Below, piece after piece: positions 50,747 through 61,973 of a stretch of DNA of 64,000 bases (its first letter is position 1; each line of letters opens with the position of its first letter). Source of the stretch: Bin125 sp026705025 (lineage in GTDB: Bacteria > Chloroflexota > Dehalococcoidia > Bin125); NCBI GenBank assembly GCA_026705025.1, contig JAPPBN010000045.1, forward strand, positions 186,001 to 250,000, read 5' to 3'. A program made the position numbers and the translations under genes. The notes beneath the pieces are model-generated. The model did no database searches. It was not told where the DNA came from and was given only the letters and a program-made list of their open reading frames with translations.

Positions 50747-51736
50747 GTGAGTTTTCGAGCGTTTGTGGTCGACAAGGATGATGACGATTTCTCGGCGTCA
50801 GTCCAGACGCTGGACGATTCGTCGCTGCCTGAAGGTGATGTCACAGTCGCCGTCGAATGGTCCGATCTCAACTACAAGGACGGCCTCGCCTGCACGCCAA
50901 ACGGCCGCGTCGTCTTCAAGTACCCGATGACGATCGGCATCGATTTCGCCGGGACCGTCCTGGATTCGTCCGATGCTCGATACTCGGCGGGCGACTCGGT
51001 CGTGGCGACCGGCTACGACCTCGGCACGGCGCACCCCGGCGGCTACGCCGAGCGCGTGAGGGTCCCCGCCGACTGGCTGGCGCCGTTGCCCCAGGGCATG
51101 ACCTCGGAAGAGGCAATGGTCCTGGGAACCGCCGGAATCACCGCCGCCATGTCGGTCGATGTCATCGAGAAAGGCGGCGTCGGTCCCGACGCCGGGCCCG
51201 TCATCGTCAGCGGCGCAACCGGAGGCGTCGGCTCGACTGCCGTCGCGATGCTCGCGGCGCGCGGCTACGAAGTCCACGCCAGCACCGGCAAGTCGTCGGA
51301 GCATGATTTCCTGCGAGCCCTCGGCGCAACCGAAATCCTCGATCGCGAAGAACTGGCGGCGGAATCACGGCGACCAATCGAGCGAGAGCGCTGGGCCGCC
51401 GCCGTCGACCCCGTCGGCGGCTCGACAACGGCGTCGATCCTCAGGCAGACCAAGTACGGCGGCGTCGTCGCCCTGTCGGGATTGACCGGAGGCGTCGGTG
51501 TCGAGACCAACGTGATGCCCTTCATCCTGCGCGGCATCTCGCTGGTCGGCATCGAATCCGTCTTCTGGCCCAGCGATGACCGCCCCCGCCTCTGGTCGCG
51601 AATGGCTCAGGACTTCAGCGGCGGTAACCTCCTCGATCTGGTCGAAGCTCGGATCGGCCTGGAGGACGTACCCGAAGCAGCCTCAAAGATCCTCGCCGGA
51701 GGCGTCCGCGGCCGCATCCTCGTGCAGCCCCACTAG
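50747..51736 (+). CDS. AcuI/YhdH-family quinone oxidoreductase (acryloyl-CoA reductase type)
   Basis: A 329-residue zinc-free medium-chain reductase of the YhdH/AcuI group. Seen are VEWSDLNYKDGLAC near residues 36-49, TIGIDFAGTV, LGTAGITAAMSV, the NADPH Rossmann motif VSGATGGVGSTAV near 149-161, and GIESVFWPSDDR, which is typical for the group. AcuI reduces acryloyl-CoA to propionyl-CoA in DMSP and related degradation. With the PccB-like carboxylase subunit this would suit a propionyl route, but the function is inferred from family only. GTG start with AGGAGA five bases upstream. Confidence 0.92.
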   Translation: MSFRAFVVDKDDDDFSASVQTLDDSSLPEGDVTVAVEWSDLNYKDGLACTPNGRVVFKYPMTIGIDFAGTVLDSSDARYSAGDSVVATGYDLGTAHPGGYAERVRVPADWLAPLPQGMTSEEAMVLGTAGITAAMSVDVIEKGGVGPDAGPVIVSGATGGVGSTAVAMLAARGYEVHASTGKSSEHDFLRALGATEILDREELAAESRRPIERERWAAAVDPVGGSTTASILRQTKYGGVVALSGLTGGVGVETNVMPFILRGISLVGIESVFWPSDDRPRLWSRMAQDFSGGNLLDLVEARIGLEDVPEAASKILAGGVRGRILVQPH

Positions 51737-51794
51737 TACCCTCTCCACCTGGGAGAGGGTTAGAGCTTGTCCCCGCGAAGGCGGGGAGTGAGGG
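51737..51794 (+). repeat. class A repeat, copy 6, with one hairpin insert
   Basis: CCCTCTCC, ACCT, GGGAGAGGGTTAG, then a 23-base hairpin unit at 51764-51786, then AGTGAGGG. It begins on the base after the AcuI-like stop codon. The insert occupies the same TTAG site as one of the two inserts in copy 2. Confidence 0.75.
51764..51786 (+). repeat. 23-nt hairpin insert, GAAG-loop version
   Basis: AGCTTGT then CCCCGC-GAAG-GCGGGG. It has the same length, stem and loop as the unit at 13905-13927 with substitutions in the left flank. Confidence 0.65.
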
Positions 51795-51839
51795 CCGCCT
51801 TCCCGCAGGCCCCGCCAGGATTGAACAGGAGTTTGTGAA

Positions 51840-52760
51840 GTGCAAATCGGAATCTTCATTGGTGGCGCCGGTCCGGCGCCCAGCGTGCAGAGCATCGTCG
51901 AGCAGGCCCAGCGCGCGGAAGCAGCCGGCTTCTCGACCTTCGGCATGGCCAACATCTTCTCGCACGACGCCATGGGCGCGCTGACGCTCGCCGGAGCGCA
52001 AACCGAGCGGATCGAGCTGATGACCGCCGTCGTGCCGACCTACCCCCGGCACCCGCACGCGATGGCCCAGCAGGCCCTGACCGTCCAGGCGGCCGCCGGC
52101 GGCAAGCGCTTCGTGATGGGCATCGGCCTCTCGCACAAGATCGTCATCGAGAACATGTTCGGCTACTCCTTCGACCGCCCCGCGTGGCACATGAAGGAGT
52201 ACCTCGACGTGCTGCTCCCGTTGCTCAATGGTGACCCGGTCCAGACCGACGGCGAACACTACCGAGGCCAGGTCAGCCTCGAGATCCCCGACGCCGAGAA
52301 GCCCGTCTCCTGCATGCTCGCCGCGATGGGTCCTGCGATGCTCCGCCTGGCCGGCGCGCGCACCGACGGCACCATCCTCTGGATGACCGCCGCCAACGTG
52401 GTCGAGTCGTACATCGCGCCCACGATGAACGCCGCCGCCGACGAAGCCGGACGCCCGCATCCACGCATCGTGGTCGGCCTGCCGGTCATGCTCAGTTCCA
52501 ACGTCGACGCCGCACGAGCAACAGCAGCCGAACAGTTCGCCAACTACGAGCGCCTGCCCTCCTACCGCTCAATGTTGGACAAGCAAGGCGCGGCCCACCC
52601 CGAGGACGTGGCAATCCTCGGCACTGAAGAGCAGATCGAGACGCAGCTGCGTCAACTCAAGGACGCCGGCACGACCGACTTCGTCGGCGTCGTCTTCGGC
52701 ACTGACGAAGAACGCTCGCGAACGGAAGAGTTCCTGGCCTCGCTGGCGCCGACGCTCTAG
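51840..52760 (+). CDS. LLM-class F420-dependent oxidoreductase
   Basis: A 306-residue luciferase-like TIM barrel, third of the window. Seen are IGIFIGGAGPAPSVQSIVEQ, MANIFSHDAMGALTLAGAQT, LMTAVVPTYPRHPHAMAQQA, and RFVMGIGLSHKIVIENMFG, typical of the F420-dependent group with short loops. The start is GTG 51840 with AGGAG upstream. It is convergent with a deazaflavin-type nitroreductase at a single-base boundary (stops at 52760 and 52761), so cofactor use may be shared. Substrate unknown. Confidence 0.92.
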   Translation: MQIGIFIGGAGPAPSVQSIVEQAQRAEAAGFSTFGMANIFSHDAMGALTLAGAQTERIELMTAVVPTYPRHPHAMAQQALTVQAAAGGKRFVMGIGLSHKIVIENMFGYSFDRPAWHMKEYLDVLLPLLNGDPVQTDGEHYRGQVSLEIPDAEKPVSCMLAAMGPAMLRLAGARTDGTILWMTAANVVESYIAPTMNAAADEAGRPHPRIVVGLPVMLSSNVDAARATAAEQFANYERLPSYRSMLDKQGAAHPEDVAILGTEEQIETQLRQLKDAGTTDFVGVVFGTDEERSRTEEFLASLAPTL

Positions 52761-53225
52761 TCAAGAGCTGCGAGTCAGCCGGATCACCTCGATCCGGCGA
52801 GGGCGAGCATTCTCTTCGTACTGGTGAAATGGAGGCCAGACTTCGGCGGCTGCGGACCACTGATTGTCGCGCTCGTCTCCATCGAGGAACTCTGCCTCAA
52901 CCGGGTGCCGCTTGCGATCGACGAACACCCAGGCGTGGGGATTGGCGCGAAGATTGTGCACCCAACCCGGATGCTTGGGACCGCCGCCGACCGAGCCGAT
53001 GATGACCCAGCTGTCGCCGTCCGCGAAGTAGAAGAGCACCGCGTCTCGAAGATCGCCCGACTTAACTCCGACCGTACGCAGCATCAGGGAGTTGATGTAC
53101 GGTACGCCTTCGTTCCAGGTGATCATGCGAGCAGCGATCGAATAGCCCGTCAATCGGACCGACAGTTCCTCCATCGGCTTCATGAGGCCGAGGCGGTTGA
53201 GAAGGTTAACGATGTCTTGCCACAT
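52761..53225 (-). CDS. deazaflavin-dependent nitroreductase-family protein (Ddn-like)
   Basis: A 154-residue split-barrel protein of the deazaflavin-dependent nitroreductase family. The typical strands are LMLRTVGVKSGDLRDAVLFYF, VIIGSVGGGPKHPGWVHNL and PHAWVFVDRKRHPVEAEF. F420-dependent quinone reduction is known for relatives. It starts 18 bases after rpoD on the same strand and may be read through from dnaG-rpoD. The role is unknown. Confidence 0.9.
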   Translation of the reverse strand: MWQDIVNLLNRLGLMKPMEELSVRLTGYSIAARMITWNEGVPYINSLMLRTVGVKSGDLRDAVLFYFADGDSWVIIGSVGGGPKHPGWVHNLRANPHAWVFVDRKRHPVEAEFLDGDERDNQWSAAAEVWPPFHQYEENARPRRIEVIRLTRSS

Positions 53226-53243
53226 GGTCGAAGTTCGCAGCGA

Positions 53244-55379
<2,136 letters not shown>

Positions 55380-55439
55380 GGTCGTGGTCCCTTCTCTCAG
55401 CGTGGTCCCCCAGCGTGGTTCAGATCCAAATGCAGGCGC

Positions 55440-57308
55440 TCAGGCCGTGCTTGTCGATGACACTTGATGGAGGCGTCGCGCCTCATCCCGTGCCTGGACG
55501 ACGGATGCGGCGGCCTCGACCAGGTCGGGGTCGCATGCATCAGCGTGTTCGAGTTGGGCGGCGGCACGGGCGAGCTCGTCAACACCGAGTTCGCGCTCCT
55601 GCTCGCCGATTTCCAGGTTCTTCAGGCGGAGGCCTTCTTTGCTGCGCTTGCGTTGAATCCGGGCGAGCGCATCGAGCGTCGCCTCGGCGGCTTCCGCGTC
55701 ACTGTAGGGCGGAAGTCGCTTCGCGTCACGTAGTTGCTGAGCAATCCGCTCCTGTGAATCGGTCAAGTCGTCCGCCCAGGAGTCGTCGCCGGCGCTGAGA
55801 CGGGCGGTCAGGATGGCCCGGTCTTCGCTGTCTTCAATCAGCTCAACGTGTCCCAACTCAAGCGCATGCCTGGCTGATTCGTAGCCGAGCGCCAGTTGCA
55901 CAATGAACGACTGCTGACGGTCCACATGTCGGCGCAGCGAAGCAGGTACGACCGTCCCAGCACCGCGAGAGCGTGAACTCGGAGGCGCGTATTGACTGAG
56001 CAGTGAATCGGGATCGACGCGAGCCCAGGCAGCGACCCGCCTGAGATATTCCTCTCGTACCACCGCGTGTCCGATTGTGCGGACCGTCGGCATCAGATCG
56101 TCCAGGAAATCGGCCCGGCCTCGCGGCGTGTCGAGGTCATGTTGCCCGCGAGCGTGATCGACCAGCCAGTCGAGGAAGGTGGGCGCTGTCTCGACCAGGG
56201 TGCGCCAGAGCTCAGGTTCGGAGCGAATCAGATCATCGGGATCGCGGCCTTCGGGCAGGGGAATGATACGAATGTCGTTGGTGAGCTGATTTTGCAGGGC
56301 GCCCACCTTGAGGAAATCGGTGGCCACCTGTTGCTCGGCGCCGATCGCCTCGCGAGCGGTGTCGATCCCGCGACGGGCCGCGGCCTGGCCAGCGGCGTCA
56401 GGATCGAGCGCCAGGCGGACATCGGTGGCCAACGGCTTGATTAGGCCAATCTGCGTCTCGGTCAGCGCCGTGCCCATTGAGGCGACGGTGTTGGGGCTTC
56501 CAAACTCATGAGCGCTGATCACGTCGGTGTAACCCTCGACGATGATCACGGATCCGGCATCTCGGATCGCGCTGCGAGCGAGGTCGAAGCCGTAGAGGAG
56601 ATCGCGCTTGCGGAACAGGTCGGACTCTGGAGTGTTGACGTACTTGGCCGGTTCGCCGATCAGCGTCCGGCCACCAAAGCCGACCGTCTCGCCGCGGGCG
56701 TTGCGGATTGGGAACATGAGCCGATCGCGGAACCGGTCGCGAGGCCCGCTGTCCGTCTTCAAGACCAGGCCAGCCGCGACGGCGTCATCGAGATGCACGC
56801 CGCGGGCCGAGAGATGATGAACCAGTGCGTCCGGCTCCGACCCTGACAGGCCGAGATTGAACTTCTGCGCGGACTCTGCTGAGATTCCGCGCTCTCGCAG
56901 GTAGTCCTGCGCGTCTCGTCCCGTCGATGCGTCCTGCAGCTGGTTTCGCCAGTAGTGAAGCGCGGCGTCGTTGGCGCGGAGCAGACGCTGGCGCTGCTCG
57001 TCTCGGCGAACCTGTTCGTCGGTGCGCGGCCTGAGCTGGACGCCGGCGCGTTGGGCCAGGCGTTGCAGCGCTTCACGGAAGTCGATGTTGTTGCGCTTCA
57101 TTTCCCAGCTGAACACGTCACCGCCTTCCGAGCAGGCGCCGAAGCAGTGCCAGGTTTGACGGTCCGGATTGACAATGAACGAGGGGGTCTTCTCGGCGTG
57201 GAACGGACAGGGAGCCTTGTACGTTGAGCCGCTCCGCTTGAGCGGGACCTCGGCGGCGATCAGATCGACGATGTCGATCTTCGCCTTGACCTCTTCCGCT
57301 ACCGACAT
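55440..57308 (-). CDS. dnaG: DNA primase
   Basis: A 622-residue DnaG. The zinc domain has CPFHAEKTPSF with Cys34 and His37, and HCFGACSEGG with Cys55 and Cys59. Usual spacing of the last pair is two residues (CFGC); here an Ala gives three. The Toprim core shows IIVEGYTDVISAHEFG, ASMGTALT and LALDPDAAGQAAARR. A helicase-binding C domain follows. ATG at 57308 starts with the family MSVAEEVKAKIDIVDLI and fits the promoter at 57359-57387; an upstream ATG at 57359 does not. rpoD follows. Confidence 0.94.
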   Translation of the reverse strand: MSVAEEVKAKIDIVDLIAAEVPLKRSGSTYKAPCPFHAEKTPSFIVNPDRQTWHCFGACSEGGDVFSWEMKRNNIDFREALQRLAQRAGVQLRPRTDEQVRRDEQRQRLLRANDAALHYWRNQLQDASTGRDAQDYLRERGISAESAQKFNLGLSGSEPDALVHHLSARGVHLDDAVAAGLVLKTDSGPRDRFRDRLMFPIRNARGETVGFGGRTLIGEPAKYVNTPESDLFRKRDLLYGFDLARSAIRDAGSVIIVEGYTDVISAHEFGSPNTVASMGTALTETQIGLIKPLATDVRLALDPDAAGQAAARRGIDTAREAIGAEQQVATDFLKVGALQNQLTNDIRIIPLPEGRDPDDLIRSEPELWRTLVETAPTFLDWLVDHARGQHDLDTPRGRADFLDDLMPTVRTIGHAVVREEYLRRVAAWARVDPDSLLSQYAPPSSRSRGAGTVVPASLRRHVDRQQSFIVQLALGYESARHALELGHVELIEDSEDRAILTARLSAGDDSWADDLTDSQERIAQQLRDAKRLPPYSDAEAAEATLDALARIQRKRSKEGLRLKNLEIGEQERELGVDELARAAAQLEHADACDPDLVEAAASVVQARDEARRLHQVSSTSTA

Positions 57309-57358
57309 GCGCAGAAGCCAGGCTGGATCTTCAGATGAGCGGGCGCGGGCATACGGCA

Positions 57359-57387
57359 AATTTACGTTGAAGCTGAATATTTCTCAA
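57359..57387 (-). promoter_or_regulatory. candidate sigma-70 promoter for dnaG-rpoD
   Basis: In the minus-strand sense TTGAGA (57382-57387), 17 bases, TAAATT (57359-57364). The -35 matches five of six and the -10 four of six, with ideal spacing. It lies in an AT-rich gap, unusual for this GC-rich window. A start near 57352 gives a leader of about 44 bases before ATG 57308. Confidence 0.48.
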
Positions 57388-57420
57388 TGTCCAAACAAAG
57401 GAAAATGGAGAATCGTTCGT

Positions 57421-59454
57421 TCAGCCTCCAATATCAAGCGTCAGACGGTTGTCATCGAGGTTGGTTTCCGGGACGTCTCCTCCAGCGACAATCGTGATCG
57501 CAATGGTTCCCGTGTGTGGTTGCAGGCTCGTCAGAATCTCAGTCTGGCCAGGGCCGAGCGGTCGTGAATCGGCGGAACGGCGAGTGATCAGTTCGATCTG
57601 GTCCCCCGCCTCATCCGCGACCACGATGAAGAATGTCTCCGCTGGACCATCTCCGTTGTTGATCACAGTCAACAGGACGTAGCCGTCGTTGGTGTGTTGT
57701 ACATCGAGGAAGGTCAGATCCGGTCCAGGGGTATCAGGGTCCGGCTCGGAAGATTGCGCCTGCTGCTCTTGCTGCTGACTGTCCTGAGTAGCCTGCTCAG
57801 CATCCTCCTGCTCCGCAGCCTGCTCCTGTTGTTGTTCGTCGAGTTCCGGCGCAGTGAGTGAGACGCGGAAGGTGTTGTTGGCGGTGTTTGTGTCGATTCC
57901 CGCCTCGAGCACGACCAGCGCTTCCAGGCGCTCTCCGGGATCCAGGTCGAGATCGAGCGGGATGGTACGCAGATCTCCTGATTCCATGCCCAGGGTGACA
58001 GCGGCCGAGGCCAGCTCGGCGGCTGTGGCGGCGTCGACGACCGTGATGATCACATCGGTGCGTTCGATGTCGACACTGCTGTCGTTGGTGATCGTGACAT
58101 TGAGACGGGCGCGGTCGTCATCGGGCTGTCGCGCCGTGACGATGGCCAGGTCGACGTCGTCACCGGTCGCCGACTGCTGATCCGGTTGGTCGTCCTGCGA
58201 CTCATCACCGTCCTGTTCGGCCACGGCGACGAGGTGAATCACGATCCGATGGTCATATCGTTCGTCCTCGGGGGTAAAGACGACGAGCTGTAGCTCGTAC
58301 GAACCTGAACTGGTGATGAAGCGCTCGACGTCGACGACCAGCTCGCGGTAATCGCCGGGTGGATGATCTTCCGACGAATGCAGCAGGATCGAGTTGCCGA
58401 GCGTGTTGTCCGGTGCGATTGGGGTGAGATAGAGCAAGGCGCTGGCCACGGCGCCAACGTTGCGCGCGACAAGCACGATGTCGAGTTCGAAGTCGGAGTC
58501 GAATGTGAACCGTTCACCGTCGGACGGTGATTCGATGCGCGCCGCACGTGCACCGTCGCCTTCCGCGTCGGCATTCGGCCTGCCTTCTTCAGCGGGGGAT
58601 TCTTGCTGCTGCTGGTTCGATTCGCGGGTGGGGGAGCTGGCTCCCTGGAGAACGAGTACGACCGGGACGGTTTGTGATTCGGAGCGACCGGCGGCGTCAA
58701 CAGCGGTGATTGTGACCTCGACCTCACCGGTTTCTCCGGGCGTCCAGTCGATTCTGGCGAGATAGCGCGGTTGCACAATGGCGCATTCGCATCGCTCGTC
58801 GACCGCTCCACCCAGGGCGTCGCATTGCTCCTTTGCTTCATTGTCCTGACAGGCTTCGTCATGTTCAGGGACCGGCTCGAGGACCGGGATCACGGAGGCC
58901 ACACGGCGGCCGTTTACCAACATGTCGAATCTCTCGATCGGCTGGCTTCCGCTGGCGGAGATAGCCAGCCGGATGGTGCTGCCCGCGGCAAACTGCTGGA
59001 AGGGAGATATTCCGAGTACTTCGACACGAATTGCCGCCGCCACTCGCGCCTGGTCATTCGTAACTTCGACTCTGATGTCCCTGGCGAACTCGATCCCGTC
59101 GGCGTCGAGGGCGATGATCCGGACATTGGCAAAACCCAGTCGCTCGGGCGTCCAGATGAAGGAGCCGATCCAGGCGCCCCGATCCTCGGAGTATGGCGGG
59201 ACCACATCGGCGACTTTGGCATCGTCAACGAGTAGCTCAAGCGTCGCGATTGGACTTCCGGAGGAGATTGTGACGGTGATGCTCTGGGGCTCGCCGAGCA
59301 GGACCAGTTCGCCTTCGTCGAGCGAGACAACCATGACCGGCGCGTCTGGCTGGCCGGTGTCGAGCAGGTCGAGTCGATTGATGACGACCACAACCGCGGC
59401 GACAATCCCGCCGATGACCAGGAGAATGGCGATTGAGCCGATTCGGCTGCCCAT
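57421..59454 (-). CDS. membrane-anchored extracellular protein with Ig-like/CARDB-like domains
   Basis: A 677-residue protein. ATG 59454 follows AGGAG; an ATG five codons upstream has none. An N-terminal anchor (residues 6-27, IAILLVIGGIVAAVVVVINR) precedes Ig-like repeats: about 40-135, 140-270, 310-420 and 435-540, then a last domain to the end. CARDB-type segments are LNVTITNDSSVDIERTDV and VLLTVINNGDGPAETFF. A small Cys-rich loop (CQDNEAKEQCDALGGAVDE) lies near 205-225. Gln/Glu/Asp-rich linkers join the domains. No catalytic motif is seen. It is likely a surface adhesin or structural protein. Confidence 0.82.
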   Translation of the reverse strand: MGSRIGSIAILLVIGGIVAAVVVVINRLDLLDTGQPDAPVMVVSLDEGELVLLGEPQSITVTISSGSPIATLELLVDDAKVADVVPPYSEDRGAWIGSFIWTPERLGFANVRIIALDADGIEFARDIRVEVTNDQARVAAAIRVEVLGISPFQQFAAGSTIRLAISASGSQPIERFDMLVNGRRVASVIPVLEPVPEHDEACQDNEAKEQCDALGGAVDERCECAIVQPRYLARIDWTPGETGEVEVTITAVDAAGRSESQTVPVVLVLQGASSPTRESNQQQQESPAEEGRPNADAEGDGARAARIESPSDGERFTFDSDFELDIVLVARNVGAVASALLYLTPIAPDNTLGNSILLHSSEDHPPGDYRELVVDVERFITSSGSYELQLVVFTPEDERYDHRIVIHLVAVAEQDGDESQDDQPDQQSATGDDVDLAIVTARQPDDDRARLNVTITNDSSVDIERTDVIITVVDAATAAELASAAVTLGMESGDLRTIPLDLDLDPGERLEALVVLEAGIDTNTANNTFRVSLTAPELDEQQQEQAAEQEDAEQATQDSQQQEQQAQSSEPDPDTPGPDLTFLDVQHTNDGYVLLTVINNGDGPAETFFIVVADEAGDQIELITRRSADSRPLGPGQTEILTSLQPHTGTIAITIVAGGDVPETNLDDNRLTLDIGG

Positions 59455-59501
59455 GCGACTCCTGCGCATTGCTTGATCAATGGCCGATCATGGCCATCGT
59501 C

Positions 59502-59524
59502 GTGACGGACCGATTCGCCGTCAC
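59502..59524 (-). terminator. candidate hairpin after ppsA
   Basis: GTGACGG and CCGTCAC are perfect inverted copies around a 9-base loop, 28 bases after the ppsA stop. A second inverted repeat, ATGGCC/GGCCAT, lies just beyond. No T-run follows, so termination is uncertain. Confidence 0.35.
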
Positions 59525-59552
59525 TCTATAGCGCGCTCTGGGGCCGGACGGA

Positions 59553-61844
59553 CTAGCGCTGGCGCTGCGCCTCCGCGTTGGCGACCAGGTGACGTGTCTG
59601 TTCGATCACGTCGGGAGTGACGGAAATCGAGGTGATCCCCCAGTCAACAAGACGTTGAGCCAGGTCGGGATGTTCCGATGGCCCCTGGCCACAGACCGAC
59701 ACGGTGATGCCGCGCCGCTTGGCGGTGGTGATCACGTGCTCAATGGCTCTGAGCACAGCAGGATTTCGCTCGTCAAATGTGTCGGCGAACCGTTCGGAGT
59801 CGCGATCGATCCCGAGCGTCAGTTGCGTCAGGTCGTTAGAACCAATTGACACGCCGTCGATACCGCAATCGATGAACTCGTCGAGCAGCAACACATTGGA
59901 TGGCACTTCGACCATCATCCAGAGCTGGAAGCCATCGGGTTCTCCGGCGTTTCTCGCGAGACCGTAGTCATCGACCTGTTTGACAACCTGCGACATTTCA
60001 TCAGGTGTGCGGACGAATGGGATCATCAAGTGGAGGTTGGGATGATCTTCGCGGACGTGCTCGAGGGCGCGGAGCTCAAGTTCGAACAAATCGGGCTCGC
60101 GAATGTAGCGCGCGGCGCCCCGATAGCCGATCATCGGGTTTTCCTCGTCGGGCTCGTAGATGTCGCCGCCGGTCAGGTTGGCGTACTCATTGGTCTTGAA
60201 GTCGGTGGCTCGATACACGACCGGTCGCGGGTCGAAGGCCGATGCGATCTTGCGCATGCCCTCCGAGAGGCGGCGTACGTACTCGTCCTGGCGCCCCGTG
60301 TTGATGAAGTTGCGGGGATGCTCGCCCAACCGGGCGATGATGAACTCAGCGCGCAGGAGTCCAACGCCGTCGACATCGCGCTCGGCAACCCGATCGGCGA
60401 TCTCCGGCTCGGCCAGGTTGACGTAGAGCTTGGTTTCGGTGGCGATCGGCGCGTAGAGTTCTTCTTCGCGGTCGTGCCACCAGGTCAGCAGTTCGCTCTG
60501 GACACCGTCATAGATCAATCCTGACGCACCGTCGACGGTGACCTCGCGGCCCTCGGCCAGTTTTGCTGCTCCTGCGGCGCCAACGACGCAGGGGACGCCG
60601 AGTTCGCGGGAGATGATCGCGGCGTGGCAGGTTCGGCCGCCGCGTTCCGTGATGATCGCGGCGGCGCGCTTCATTGCCGGGACGAAGTCAGGGGTCGTCA
60701 TTTCAGCAACCAGCACGTCGCCCTCGCCGATACTCGACGTTTCGCGGGCATTGAGAATCACGCGGATGCGTCCGCTGGCGACGCCTGGCGAGGCGGGCGA
60801 ACCATCGAGGATTGGCGGGTCGGCTGGCGTTGGCGCCGGGTTGTCGCCGTTGGTTCTGGCAGGGGGCGCCACCGTAGTGATGGGACGGGTCTGGAGGAGA
60901 TAAAACTGATTGTCCGCCCAGCCCCACTCTATGTCCTGGGGTGAGCGGTAGTGAGATTCGATCCGTTTGCCGATCGTCGTCAGTTCGACGATTTGCTCAT
61001 CGCTGAGCTTGGCCATTGACCCGTCCGACTCGGACAGATCCTGCCAGACATTGGCTCCATGCTCGGGATCCAGCCGGCCGTCGGGCGAACGGACCAGACG
61101 GCGATCCTGTGTGAAAATCTGGCGTTCCAGTATCTGGTTGGCCGATTTGTCAACCTCGTAGTGGTCAGGCGAAACAAGGCCGCCCACTACCGCTTCGCCA
61201 AGTCCGAACGCGGCCTCAATCACGACGCGGTTGTGGTCGTTGGTGATCGGGTCGACGGTAAACATCACGCCGGACGATTCCGATTGCACCATTCGTTGCA
61301 CGGGAACGGCCAGGTCGACGTCGAGGTGTCCCCAGCCGGCCTGCTCGCGATAGAAGATGGCACGTGCCTCAAACAGGGAAGCCCAGCAGCGCTGGACGGC
61401 TTCGACGACGTTGACGCCGCCCTCGATGTTGAGGAAGGTCGCCTGCTGTCCGGCGAACGATGCTTCGGCCAGATCCTCGGCCGTCGCCGAGCTGCGGACC
61501 GCGACCGGGCCCTCACCCAGCTCTGCGTAGGCAGCGGTGATCTCCTGCTGCATCGTGGCCGGCATCTCGGCCTGTTCGATGGCGTGCTGCACGGCATCGG
61601 CGGTGGCATTGAGTTGGTCGTCGTCGTCGACGTTGAGACCGTGCAGAATGCGCCGCAGGACGTGATCGAGTCCGCTGTGATTGATGAATTCGCGATAGGC
61701 GCGGGTGGTGACCACGAATCCCGGCGGCACCGGGATGTTGGCCTGCGTGAGCTCGCCCAGGTTCGCCCCTTTGCCGCCGACAAGTGGGACGTCGTCTCGT
61801 CCGACTTCGGCGAACCAGACGATGTGTTGGGAGTCAGAGGTCAT
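59553..61844 (-). CDS. ppsA: phosphoenolpyruvate synthase
   Basis: A 763-residue PEP synthase (pyruvate + ATP to PEP + AMP + Pi). ATG at 61844 opens with the family N terminus (IVWFAEVGRDDVPLVGGKGANLG); longer frames add unrelated residues. The ATP-grasp part shows VAVRSSATAEDLAEASFAGQ, the phosphohistidine domain GGRTCHAAIISRELGVPCVVG with His407, and the PEP-binding barrel ends with SNDLTQLTLGIDRDS and SVCGQGPSEHP. It gives gluconeogenic PEP and complements PEP carboxylase at 15745-18630. Confidence 0.95.
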   Translation of the reverse strand: MTSDSQHIVWFAEVGRDDVPLVGGKGANLGELTQANIPVPPGFVVTTRAYREFINHSGLDHVLRRILHGLNVDDDDQLNATADAVQHAIEQAEMPATMQQEITAAYAELGEGPVAVRSSATAEDLAEASFAGQQATFLNIEGGVNVVEAVQRCWASLFEARAIFYREQAGWGHLDVDLAVPVQRMVQSESSGVMFTVDPITNDHNRVVIEAAFGLGEAVVGGLVSPDHYEVDKSANQILERQIFTQDRRLVRSPDGRLDPEHGANVWQDLSESDGSMAKLSDEQIVELTTIGKRIESHYRSPQDIEWGWADNQFYLLQTRPITTVAPPARTNGDNPAPTPADPPILDGSPASPGVASGRIRVILNARETSSIGEGDVLVAEMTTPDFVPAMKRAAAIITERGGRTCHAAIISRELGVPCVVGAAGAAKLAEGREVTVDGASGLIYDGVQSELLTWWHDREEELYAPIATETKLYVNLAEPEIADRVAERDVDGVGLLRAEFIIARLGEHPRNFINTGRQDEYVRRLSEGMRKIASAFDPRPVVYRATDFKTNEYANLTGGDIYEPDEENPMIGYRGAARYIREPDLFELELRALEHVREDHPNLHLMIPFVRTPDEMSQVVKQVDDYGLARNAGEPDGFQLWMMVEVPSNVLLLDEFIDCGIDGVSIGSNDLTQLTLGIDRDSERFADTFDERNPAVLRAIEHVITTAKRRGITVSVCGQGPSEHPDLAQRLVDWGITSISVTPDVIEQTRHLVANAEAQRQR

Positions 61845-61973
61845 GAAGGAAGTCCGCGGAAGGCTGGCTGGGACGTTCACGGCTCGCGGAGGCAGGATAT
61901 CACCGCCTCGACAATGCACGACTATCACCCAGTTTCCCCGCGTACCGCGCGGTCGAGAACGGTCTGCTCGGGA

